From an uncultured Lachnospiraceae bacterium (GTDB lineage: Bacteria > Bacillota > Clostridia > Lachnospirales > Anaerotignaceae), in assembly GCA_944383855.1 (NCBI GenBank), contig CALWRB010000053.1, positions 1-64,000 on the forward strand: 64,000 nt of DNA, in the 5' to 3' direction. Below, one piece after another: positions 1-7,346 of the stretch. The position numbers were made by a program, and so were the translations under genes. Below the pieces are notes generated by a model. It did no database searches, had not been told where the DNA came from, and saw only the letters and a list, made by a program, of their open reading frames with translations. The number at the start of each line of letters is the position of its first letter. Within the stretch, counting starts at the first letter, position 1.

Positions 1-1
1 T

Positions 2-241
2 AAGCAGATTGTAATCTGTGGCGTCAGAGTTTGTCAGGGAGATTTGGTATATGGCGACGACGATGGTGTTGTAGTTGTCCGCAGAGAGGACGCGGAAACT
101 GTATTAAAAACGGCTTTGGAGCGGGAAAAGAATGAAGAAAAGCTTTTGCAAGATATTTTAGAAGGCAAAGCAACCACGTTCCAGATGTTTGAAAAAAATT
201 ATTTGGCATTGGGGTTGGCGGAAGAACCCGATTTGGACTGA
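2..241 (+). CDS. RraA-family protein, C-terminal part (gene cut by window start)
   Basis: The open frame enters from the left edge and ends with TGA at 239-241, so only about 79 C-terminal residues are visible. The stretch CQGDLVYGDDDGVVVV followed by a helix rich in E and K is the typical end of the RraA / 4-hydroxy-4-methyl-2-oxoglutarate aldolase (HMG/CHA aldolase) fold. Family members in catabolic operons cleave or decarboxylate oxo-acids; RraA itself binds RNase E. The next gene follows with a 14-bp gap, and the operon holds a dehydratase, dehydrogenase, aminotransferase and symporter, so an aldolase or decarboxylase role is more likely than RNase inhibition. The active-site half is outside the window, so this cannot be settled here. 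Confidence 0.8.
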   Translation, partial: KQIVICGVRVCQGDLVYGDDDGVVVVRREDAETVLKTALEREKNEEKLLQDILEGKATTFQMFEKNYLALGLAEEPDLD

Positions 242-255
242 TGGGAGATGAAAAC

Positions 256-1434
256 ATGAAAATCACTAAGATCACACCGTATTTGTTTTTTCCCGGGCAG
301 GCAAAAAACTTATTTTTGTGCAAAGTAGATACGGACGAAGGTATTTACGGCTGGGGAGAGGCTTATGTAGTGCAGGGAAAAGAAAAAGCGGTTCAGGTAT
401 ATGTGGAGGCGATGGCACCTTACATTATCGGCAGAAGTCCGTTTGATATCAAGCATACCGGCATGGCGATGTTTGATGATTTTGCGATTCGAAGAAGCAG
501 CTGTGATTTCTACGCAGCTTGGAGTGCTATCGAGATCGCGATGTGGGATATTGTCGGCAAAGCTTGCGGACAGCCGATTTATAATCTGCTTGGCGGCAGA
601 TGCAGAGAAAAAATCCGGGTATATGCAAACGGTTGGTGGGGTGGCGCGCAGTCGATCGAAGAAGTTGCGCAGCGCGCTTTAAAAGTAAAAGAAAAAGGAT
701 TTACCGCGATGAAATGGGATCCTTTCCAGGGGTATTGGAGAAATTCCATCACGAAAAAACAAGAAGATTATGCCGTTGATTGCGTCAAAGAGGTGCGTGA
801 TGCGGTAGGAAAAGATGTAGACCTTTTGATCGAAGTACATCGCAGACTTTCTCCCTATCATGCGATCCACTTTAGTGAACGGATTGAAGCCTATGACCCT
901 TATTGGATAGAGGAGCCTTGCTTGGCGGATAATATTGATTTGGTCGCGCAGGCGCACAGTCGGATCAAAGCGCCTGTAGTAACAGGGGAAACATTATACA
1001 GTAAATTTGATTTTGTTCCGGTATTTGAAAAACGGGCGGCAGAGATCATCAATCCGGATATCTGTGTTTCCGGTATCAAAGGAACGACAGAGATCGCCGC
1101 AATGGCAGAACCTTACAATGTTTTGGTCAGTCCGCATAATTTCAACAGTACGCTGATCGGCATGGCTGCGATGCTTCATATTTCAGCTGCGATCCCTAAC
1201 TTCCTGATCGGAGAAATGTTCTTGACTGTGCAGGAAGGCTCGGACGAGATCGCTGTAGAGCCGATCCGGATCGAAAACGGTTTTGTTGCACTGCCGGAAG
1301 GTCCCGGTTTGGGTGTAGATGTCGATATGGAAGCTTTGGCGAAAAAGCCATATAAAGTATTTGAAAGAAAATTCCCGTTCAAAGGGGCTGCATATTATTA
1401 TGATGAATTTCCAAAAGAATCAGATTTTTCTTAA
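256..1434 (+). CDS. Mandelate racemase/muconate lactonizing enzyme family dehydratase
   Basis: A 392-residue enolase-superfamily protein. The N-terminal capping domain has DTDEGIYGWGEA and ends near residue 110. The barrel carries K153 (AMKWDPF), E193-V-H195-R, E219 (WIEEP), E245 (VTGET), D268 (INPDIC) and H294 (SPHN). K153 and the H/R after strand 3 resemble the sugar-acid (galactonate/arabinonate-type) dehydratases, which remove water from an alpha-hydroxy acid to give a 2-keto-3-deoxy acid. The first metal ligand is usually Asp and is Glu here. ATG at 256 is preferred over ATG at 241 because GGGAG at 243-247 sits correctly before it and the N-terminus then matches the family. The substrate is unknown. 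Confidence 0.85.
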   Translation: MKITKITPYLFFPGQAKNLFLCKVDTDEGIYGWGEAYVVQGKEKAVQVYVEAMAPYIIGRSPFDIKHTGMAMFDDFAIRRSSCDFYAAWSAIEIAMWDIVGKACGQPIYNLLGGRCREKIRVYANGWWGGAQSIEEVAQRALKVKEKGFTAMKWDPFQGYWRNSITKKQEDYAVDCVKEVRDAVGKDVDLLIEVHRRLSPYHAIHFSERIEAYDPYWIEEPCLADNIDLVAQAHSRIKAPVVTGETLYSKFDFVPVFEKRAAEIINPDICVSGIKGTTEIAAMAEPYNVLVSPHNFNSTLIGMAAMLHISAAIPNFLIGEMFLTVQEGSDEIAVEPIRIENGFVALPEGPGLGVDVDMEALAKKPYKVFERKFPFKGAAYYYDEFPKESDFS

Positions 1435-1455
1435 AAGAAAGGAGGGAAAAAAGAG

Positions 1456-2331
1456 ATGAAAAATATTGCTGTGATCGGTTTGGGTGAAGTTGGAAGTTAC
1501 TATGCATTGGGATTGGCACAGGGAGGTGCAAATGTAAAGGCATTCGATATTTTGATGCTGAAAGATCCCGAAAATAAACATTTTTCTGAATTACGGGAAC
1601 AGGGGATTCATTTAGCGTGGTCCATGGAAGAATTGCTGCAGGATTGCGATATGGTGCTGGCGCTGACAACGGCAAATGCTGCAGTTGTCACTGCGGAATC
1701 CGCAAAACCATATCTGAAGGCAGGGCAGATTTATGTGGAGTTTAATTCCGCAGTTCCTGCGATAAAAGAAAAGATCCAGGGGCTTTTAACAGGGATCGAT
1801 GTTGTGGACGGGACCACAATGGCATCTGCTAAACAGCTGCGGCATAAAACACCGGTGAACATTTCCGGAGAACGTGGCAAAGAGGTCAGTGAAACACTGA
1901 ATCAGTTTGGAATGTATACATCATATATCGGGGACAAAGTCGGACAGGCTGCAGCTTTGAAAGTTTTGCGCAGTATTTTTATGAAGGGGTTTGAAGCGTC
2001 CTTGATGGAATGCTTGATTTCCGCGCAGGCTTACGGAATTTCTGAGCAGATCATGGATTCGATCCTCGAATTTTTCGAAACAAAGCCGATGGAAGATCTG
2101 CTGAATATGTTTGTGACAACGGACGTAGTACATGCGGCAAGACGAGGCGAGGAAATGGATGCGATTCAAGCCATGCTGGAAGAAAAAGGTCTGAACTGTG
2201 TCATGACTATGGCTTCCGCGCAAAAATTACATCAGATTGCTGACTTGGGAACGGAAGAATATTTTGATCATCTGCCGCCTGTCACATGGCAGAGTGCACT
2301 AAAAGGCATCGAAACATTAACTGCGAAGTAA
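1456..2331 (+). CDS. NAD(P)-dependent beta-hydroxyacid dehydrogenase-like protein (DUF1932 C-terminus)
   Basis: A 291-residue protein with an N-terminal Rossmann fold (VIGLGEVGSYYALGLAQGG, residues 6-24) and a helical C-terminal half with KVLRSIFMKGFEASLMECL, which resembles the DUF1932 domain paired with 6-phosphogluconate dehydrogenase-type NAD-binding domains. K169 sits where the beta-hydroxyacid dehydrogenase catalytic lysine is expected. The family oxidises 3-hydroxy acids such as 3-hydroxyisobutyrate or threonate with NAD(P). GAAAGGAGGG lies just before ATG 1456. It is the third gene of the catabolic operon and probably oxidises or reduces an intermediate made by the neighbouring dehydratase or aldolase. 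The exact substrate cannot be read from the sequence. Confidence 0.8.
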   Translation: MKNIAVIGLGEVGSYYALGLAQGGANVKAFDILMLKDPENKHFSELREQGIHLAWSMEELLQDCDMVLALTTANAAVVTAESAKPYLKAGQIYVEFNSAVPAIKEKIQGLLTGIDVVDGTTMASAKQLRHKTPVNISGERGKEVSETLNQFGMYTSYIGDKVGQAAALKVLRSIFMKGFEASLMECLISAQAYGISEQIMDSILEFFETKPMEDLLNMFVTTDVVHAARRGEEMDAIQAMLEEKGLNCVMTMASAQKLHQIADLGTEEYFDHLPPVTWQSALKGIETLTAK

Positions 2332-2351
2332 CAGATTGAGGGGTGTGAAGC

Positions 2352-3521
2352 ATGAGAGATTTTGAAACAAAACGAATGAAACGCTGCGAAGGATCACCTA
2401 CTGTAAAATTGATGAATAAAGGAAAAGAAATGAAGCAAAGGGGGGAAGATGTCTTACTCTTTACGATCGGCGAACCCAACTTTAACAGTCCTGACCCTGT
2501 AAAGCTTGCCGGTATCAAAGCGATTACAGAGAATCAGACTTATTATACGATAGCGGCAGGGACGATCGAGCTGCGTGAAAGGATCGCACAAAAGTTGCGG
2601 GAAGAAAACGGCATGGAAGTAGATCCCAAAACAGATATCATTGTGACCCCCAGCGGCAAGTTGGCTTTTTTCCAGGCGGCAATGGCATTTCTGGAAGAAG
2701 GCGATGATGCTATGCTGTTGGAACCCAACTGGATGACTTATAAAGATATCATTATCATGACAGGAGCAAATTGTATTTCTGTTCCGTTAACGATTCAAGA
2801 CAATTTCTTGGTAACGAAGGAAAAATTAGAAAAATATGTTACGGATAAAACAAAAATGCTGGTAATGTGCAATCCTTGTAATCCCACCGGCAGAGTGTTC
2901 AGCAAAGAAGAAATCGACGCGATCGCTGACTTTGCTTGCGAGCATGATATTTTGGTAGTATCCGATGAAATCTATGAAAGATTGGTATTTGACGGCAGAA
3001 AACACATCAGTATCGGCTCGTTGCCGCAGATGAAAGATCGTGTGATCACATTGAACGGTTTGTCAAAAAGCCATGCGATGATGGGTTGGCGCTTGGGTTA
3101 TTCCGTTGCAAATGCGCAGTTGACCAAAATTATGATGAAAATGCAAGAAAGCACAGTCACGACATCTAACTCCATCAGCCAGGCGGCAGCAGTGGTGGCT
3201 TACGACTGTAACGATTATGTGCAGTATATGCTCGAGGAATATCAAAAACGCAGAGATTACCTATATAAAGGGTTGAATGCGATACCTTGCATCACCTGCC
3301 CGGAACCGGAGGGAACTTTCTATATGTTCTTCCGTGTAGACTATAAGGGAATGAATTCTTTTGAGTTAGTGGAATATATGCTGCAGGAAGCAAAAATCTT
3401 GGCGGTTCCCGGTGAGGTATATGGTCAAGGCGGCGATAAATGTATCCGTTTTTCTTTCGCAACCTCTATGGAAGATATCGTCAAAGCGGTAGAAAGATTG
3501 CAGAAAATTTTTGCCCAATAA
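2352..3521 (+). CDS. Pyridoxal-phosphate-dependent aminotransferase, class I/II
   Basis: A 389-residue fold-type I aminotransferase of the AspC/PatA type. It has the substrate-contact region FTIGEPNFNSPDP (38-50), CNPCNPTGRV (173-182), DEIYERLVF, and the Schiff-base lysine K239 in NGLSKSHAMMGWRLGY. Length is normal for the family. GGGGTG precedes ATG 2352. Members move an amino group between an amino acid and a 2-oxo acid in the cytoplasm. In this operon it could convert a 2-oxo acid made by the dehydratase/aldolase into an amino acid, or release a 2-oxo acid from an amino-acid substrate. Substrate preference cannot be predicted. Confidence 0.88.
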   Translation: MRDFETKRMKRCEGSPTVKLMNKGKEMKQRGEDVLLFTIGEPNFNSPDPVKLAGIKAITENQTYYTIAAGTIELRERIAQKLREENGMEVDPKTDIIVTPSGKLAFFQAAMAFLEEGDDAMLLEPNWMTYKDIIIMTGANCISVPLTIQDNFLVTKEKLEKYVTDKTKMLVMCNPCNPTGRVFSKEEIDAIADFACEHDILVVSDEIYERLVFDGRKHISIGSLPQMKDRVITLNGLSKSHAMMGWRLGYSVANAQLTKIMMKMQESTVTTSNSISQAAAVVAYDCNDYVQYMLEEYQKRRDYLYKGLNAIPCITCPEPEGTFYMFFRVDYKGMNSFELVEYMLQEAKILAVPGEVYGQGGDKCIRFSFATSMEDIVKAVERLQKIFAQ

Positions 3522-3566
3522 TCAGTGGATAAAACAGAGAAGCAAACAGAAAGCGAGGGGTGAAAA

Positions 3567-4808
3567 ATGGCAGGAGTAGTTAAAAAATGGAGAGAAATAC
3601 CGTTCGTTTATAAAATGTTGGGCGCACTGGTTTTGGGCGTCATTGCAGGTCTTGTGTTTGGAGAAAGAGTGACAGTGATCTCTTGGATCGGTACATTGTT
3701 TATCCGTTTGCTGCAAATGGCGGCTATGCCGTTGATCTTTTTCAGCTTGATTTCCGGTGTGGCGTCGCTGGACGATCCGCAGTTGCTGGGTAAGATCGGT
3801 ATAAAGATCATGGTCTACTATATTAGCACAACTTTGATCGCGGCTATCGTTGGCTGTGTGGCTGCGACTCTGATTTCTCCCGGCAGCAGTCTTGTGCTTT
3901 CAGGTGCGTTTTCCGCTGATGAAGCCGGACAAATGACCAGCATCGGAGAAACGCTTTTGAGCATGATCCCGACAAATATTTTTGAGGCACTTTCTTCCGG
4001 TACTTTGGTTGCGGCGATCGTTTTTGGTACATTTGCCGGAATCGGTATTGTTTTAATGAAGGACAGAGAAGCGCAGATCCGCTTGAGAAACGGCGTAAAG
4101 GATATTGCGGATATGCTGCTTCGCATCGTAGAGATGATCATGGGATTGGCACCGTTTGGCGTATTTGCCCTGATCGCGAATACAGTAGGTACAAACGGAT
4201 CAAACGTTATCGGATTTATCGGAAAATATGTATTGACTCTGTATAGCTGCTTGATTTTCATGGTCCTGCTTTACAATGTAGTGATATTTTTGTTTACCAG
4301 AATCGGACCTGTCAAATTTATGAAGAAAGCGGCACCGTCCTTTATTACAGCTTTCAGTACCTGCAGCAGCCTTGCAAGTATGCCTGTAAACTTAAAGACG
4401 GCAGAATCCTTCGGACTTCCCAGAAAGATTTATGGTTTTACCATTCCGCTCGGTGCACAGATCAATAAAGACGGTACAGCAATTTTGATCACAACATCTT
4501 GTTTGGCAGCGGGACAGGCGGCAGGTATGGTGCTTGGCCTTGGGGAGCTTGCACAGATGATCATTACTGTTTTGATCATTACAACAGGTATTGCCGGTGT
4601 TCCCGGTGGTACTGTCGTACTGCTGACACTGTTCAGCACCACTTTTGGATTCCCGACAGAGGTTGCAGCGGTTATCATGGGCGCATTTGCGATCATGGAA
4701 ATGGGTATTACCGCTTCCAATATCGTTGGCGACTTGGCAGGTACGGTAGTGGTATCCTATCCTGAATGTAAAGATACCGAGGAATTCAAAAAAGCGATGT
4801 CTTCCTAA
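3567..4808 (+). CDS. Dicarboxylate/amino acid:cation symporter (DAACS family)
   Basis: A 413-residue membrane protein of the GltP/DctA family. The sequence shows the hydrophobic segments of the family, the serine-rich hairpin STCSSLASMP and the binding motif IPLGAQINKDGTA. The family couples uptake of glutamate, aspartate or C4-dicarboxylates to Na+ or H+. ATG 3567 has GAGGGG a few bases upstream. It is the last gene of the operon and is followed by an intrinsic terminator at 4890, so it probably imports the substrate of the upstream enzymes; the substrate should then be a small carboxylate. Confidence 0.9.
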   Translation: MAGVVKKWREIPFVYKMLGALVLGVIAGLVFGERVTVISWIGTLFIRLLQMAAMPLIFFSLISGVASLDDPQLLGKIGIKIMVYYISTTLIAAIVGCVAATLISPGSSLVLSGAFSADEAGQMTSIGETLLSMIPTNIFEALSSGTLVAAIVFGTFAGIGIVLMKDREAQIRLRNGVKDIADMLLRIVEMIMGLAPFGVFALIANTVGTNGSNVIGFIGKYVLTLYSCLIFMVLLYNVVIFLFTRIGPVKFMKKAAPSFITAFSTCSSLASMPVNLKTAESFGLPRKIYGFTIPLGAQINKDGTAILITTSCLAAGQAAGMVLGLGELAQMIITVLIITTGIAGVPGGTVVLLTLFSTTFGFPTEVAAVIMGAFAIMEMGITASNIVGDLAGTVVVSYPECKDTEEFKKAMSS

Positions 4809-4889
4809 AAAACATTGCGTGATTTTGGCTCTTTGATTGGGGAAATTTTATTCTGCAAGGAATGAAAAAAATGAACGGGTTTACAGAAG

Positions 4890-4917
4890 CTCCAAACCGG
4901 TATGGTTTGGAGTTTTC
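4890..4917 (+). terminator. Intrinsic terminator after the catabolic operon
   Basis: CTCCAAACC (4890-4898) pairs perfectly with GGTTTGGAG (4904-4912), loop GGTAT, followed by TTTT. It lies 82 bp after the symporter stop. Confidence 0.75.
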
Positions 4918-5019
4918 TGCTGCCTGCCGGTAGTTTGCGCAATAGGAGCTGCGCAAAAAGTGAAAAAGAAGAAATATTAGACGAAAATTAAAAATTGGAG
5001 TGTTTTTTTAGAGATTTTA

Positions 5020-5048
5020 TTGCGCTGCAGCTGAAAAATCAATATAAT
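5020..5048 (+). promoter_or_regulatory. Sigma-A-type promoter for the yicC cluster
   Basis: TTGCGC (5020-5025), a 17-bp spacer and TATAAT (5043-5048). It lies about 50 bp upstream of the yicC start and downstream of the preceding terminator. Confidence 0.6.
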
Positions 5049-5099
5049 AACAACAAATTGTTTCGCTCGGGAAAGGATCGCAGGAAAGGGAATGATACG

Positions 5100-5987
5100 A
5101 TGGATCGAAAAATAAAAAGTATGACGGGATACGGAAAGGGAGAATTTATTGCCAACGACCGCAGGTTTACGGTAGAGATGAAATCGGTCAACCACCGTTA
5201 TAACGATATTTCCATTAAAATGCCGCGTTCCCTGATTTCTTTGGAAGATGCTGTGAAGAAAAGAATTATGGCAGATGTCTTTCGCGGCAAGACAGATGTA
5301 TATATCAATTATGAAACATTTTCCAAGGACGATGTGGAAGTAAGGCTGAATACAGTTTTGGCAGATGCTTATCTTGAAAAATTACATGAACTCAGTCAAA
5401 CCTTTGCGTTGGAAGAAAAAGACGTATTCGGCTTGACAGCGAGATTTCCTGATGTCATTACCGTGGAAAAAGCGCAAAGCGAAGAAAGTATCATCTGGGA
5501 AACACTGCTGCCTGCGTTAGAAGAAGCGATCACGCGCTTTGTGCAGATGCGCTGCACAGAGGGAGAAAACTTAAAACAGGATATCTTGCAAAAAAGAGAA
5601 TCTATTATTTCTTTGGTTGCGCAGATCAAAGAACGCGCGCCTTTGGTCGTGCAGGAGTATAAAGAAAAATTAGAAAACAGACTGCAGGAGCTGCTTGGCA
5701 ATGTGCAGATCGATCCGCAAAGAGTGGCGATGGAAGTCGCGGTTTTTGCAGATAAAGGCTGTATCGATGAGGAAATCACCAGATTGGAAAGTCATTTGAC
5801 ACAGCTGCAGGAGATTTTGCAAGAAGGCGGTCAGGTAGGCAGAAAGCTGGATTTTTTGGTGCAGGAAATGAACCGAGAAACCAATACCATTGCCTCGAAA
5901 GCAAATGATATCAAAATCGTGCAGACAACGATCGCCTTAAAAAGTGAGATCGAGAAGATCAGAGAACAAATTCAAAATCTGGAGTGA
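5100..5987 (+). CDS. yicC: YicC family endoribonuclease-like protein
   Basis: A 295-residue protein beginning [16 protein letters not shown], the conserved start of YicC/YloC proteins, with [10 protein letters not shown] and the C-terminal [16 protein letters not shown] and [11 protein letters not shown]. YicC-family proteins are reported to be endoribonucleases that act on RNA. The frame is open upstream to 4995, but ATG 5100 follows AGGAAAGGG and matches the family N-terminus. It heads the cluster yicC-remA-gmk-rpoZ-priA-def-fmt; yicC-remA-gmk-rpoZ order is common in Firmicutes. Confidence 0.92.
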   Translation: MDRKIKSMTGYGKGEFIANDRRFTVEMKSVNHRYNDISIKMPRSLISLEDAVKKRIMADVFRGKTDVYINYETFSKDDVEVRLNTVLADAYLEKLHELSQTFALEEKDVFGLTARFPDVITVEKAQSEESIIWETLLPALEEAITRFVQMRCTEGENLKQDILQKRESIISLVAQIKERAPLVVQEYKEKLENRLQELLGNVQIDPQRVAMEVAVFADKGCIDEEITRLESHLTQLQEILQEGGQVGRKLDFLVQEMNRETNTIASKANDIKIVQTTIALKSEIEKIREQIQNLE

Positions 5988-5992
5988 TTTGT

Positions 5993-6238
5993 TTGGAAAA
6001 AATACAGTTTCTGAATATCGGGTATGGCAATGTAGTTTCAGCGAACCGAATCATTGCGATCATCAGTCCCGATTCCGCACCGATCAAACGTATCGTACAG
6101 GACGCAAAAGAAAAAAATACACTGATCGATGCAACATACGGAAGAAAAACAAGATGTGTGATCATCATGGATGACGGACATGTCGTCCTTTCGTCCAATA
6201 TGCCGGAAACCATAGGGGGAAGACTTTCGGCGGAATAA
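5993..6238 (+). CDS. remA: RemA family (DUF370) DNA-binding regulator
   Basis: An 81-residue protein with [21 protein letters not shown] and the later [24 protein letters not shown], diagnostic of RemA/DUF370. In Bacillus subtilis RemA is a multimeric DNA-binding protein that activates biofilm-matrix genes. TTG 5993 is chosen because GGAG at 5981-5984 is eight bases upstream and the N-terminus then has the usual length. A GTG at 5984 overlapping the yicC stop is an alternative that adds three residues. What it regulates here is unknown. Confidence 0.88.
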   Translation: MEKIQFLNIGYGNVVSANRIIAIISPDSAPIKRIVQDAKEKNTLIDATYGRKTRCVIIMDDGHVVLSSNMPETIGGRLSAE

Positions 6239-6260
6239 AAAGAACAAAGGAGTAATTTTT

Positions 6261-6869
6261 ATGGGGAAAAACGGAATTTTAGCCATTATTTCAGGCCCCT
6301 CAGGTTCCGGAAAAGGAACGGCTGTGGAAAAGTTGCTGCAAAAGGGGAACTATGCGCTTTCCATTTCTGCTACGACCCGCTCGCCAAGAGAATATGAGGT
6401 GCCGGGTGTACATTATTTTTTCTACAGCAAAGAGCAGTTTGAGGAAATGAAGAAAAACGGTTTGTTATTGGAGTGTGCCGAGTTTTGCGGAAACTATTAC
6501 GGCACGCCGAAGGCTTATGTAGAAGAACAGCTGCAAAGCGGGAAAAATGTAATTTTGGAGATCGAAGTGCAGGGTGCACTGCAGGTCAAAAAAATATATC
6601 CCTCTGCGGTTTTGATTTTCCTGATTCCGCCAAATCTGGAGGAATTGGGACGACGTTTGGTGCAAAGAGGAACGGAAGATAAGGAAACGATCAATAAACG
6701 TATGCACCGCGCGATTGAGGAGATGGAATTTGTGGATGATTATGATTATGTTGTCATTAACGATTCCATTGATACCGCTGTGGAAGATATCGATATGATC
6801 CTTCGCGCGGAATCTATGAAATGCAGCAGAAATAAAGATATTAAGAAAGTATTCAAAGGAGAGATTTGA
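6261..6869 (+). CDS. gmk: Guanylate kinase
   Basis: A 202-residue P-loop kinase with GPSGSGKGTAVEKLLQ, the GMP-binding segment SATTRSPREYEVPGVHYFF, and LEIEVQGALQVKK followed by IFLIPP. It phosphorylates GMP to GDP with ATP in the cytoplasm. AAAGGAG lies before ATG 6261. Its stop is immediately followed by rpoZ, so the two are co-transcribed and probably translationally coupled. Confidence 0.96.
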   Translation: MGKNGILAIISGPSGSGKGTAVEKLLQKGNYALSISATTRSPREYEVPGVHYFFYSKEQFEEMKKNGLLLECAEFCGNYYGTPKAYVEEQLQSGKNVILEIEVQGALQVKKIYPSAVLIFLIPPNLEELGRRLVQRGTEDKETINKRMHRAIEEMEFVDDYDYVVINDSIDTAVEDIDMILRAESMKCSRNKDIKKVFKGEI

Positions 6870-6871
6870 TT

Positions 6872-7177
6872 ATGTTACGTCCGTCTTATACAGATTTATT
6901 GAATGTAATGTCCCAGACTAATGATGATGTTACCATTGCCAGCAGATATACTATTGTTATTGCTGCGGCAAAGCGTGCCAGACAGCTGGTTGACCATGCA
7001 GAACCACTGACAGATAAGATAAAAGTAGATAAACCCGTATCTATTGCTGTAAACGAACTGTACGAAGGAAAAATCAGAGTTCGTGCCGGAAAAACAGAGG
7101 AAGAATGTCAGCAGGAAGAAGAACAGTTGCTCGCTGAGGAAATGACTGAAGAAAATCAGGCAGAGGAAGAGGCGTAA
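6872..7177 (+). CDS. rpoZ: DNA-directed RNA polymerase omega subunit
   Basis: A 101-residue protein beginning MLRPSYTDLLNV with SRYTIVIAAAKRARQLVD, the conserved omega core that clamps the beta-prime subunit. The C-terminal third is acidic (runs of E and Q), an extension seen in clostridial omegas. ATG 6872 follows AAAGGAGAG; a TTG at 6866 is less likely. gmk-rpoZ adjacency is typical of Firmicutes. Confidence 0.93.
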   Translation: MLRPSYTDLLNVMSQTNDDVTIASRYTIVIAAAKRARQLVDHAEPLTDKIKVDKPVSIAVNELYEGKIRVRAGKTEEECQQEEEQLLAEEMTEENQAEEEA

Positions 7178-7346
7178 GCAAAGCAAATGATGTATCCAAT
7201 GACCGAAACGGGGTTGCAAAGCGGTTTTCATTATGAACGGAATGCGGATATACGGCATACCGTTTGTAGAGTATGGACCCAATACAGGCAATGCCGTGCG
7301 GTCATTTTTTCTTTATTTGATTCTCTGGGGAAAAGAGGTGGTTTGG

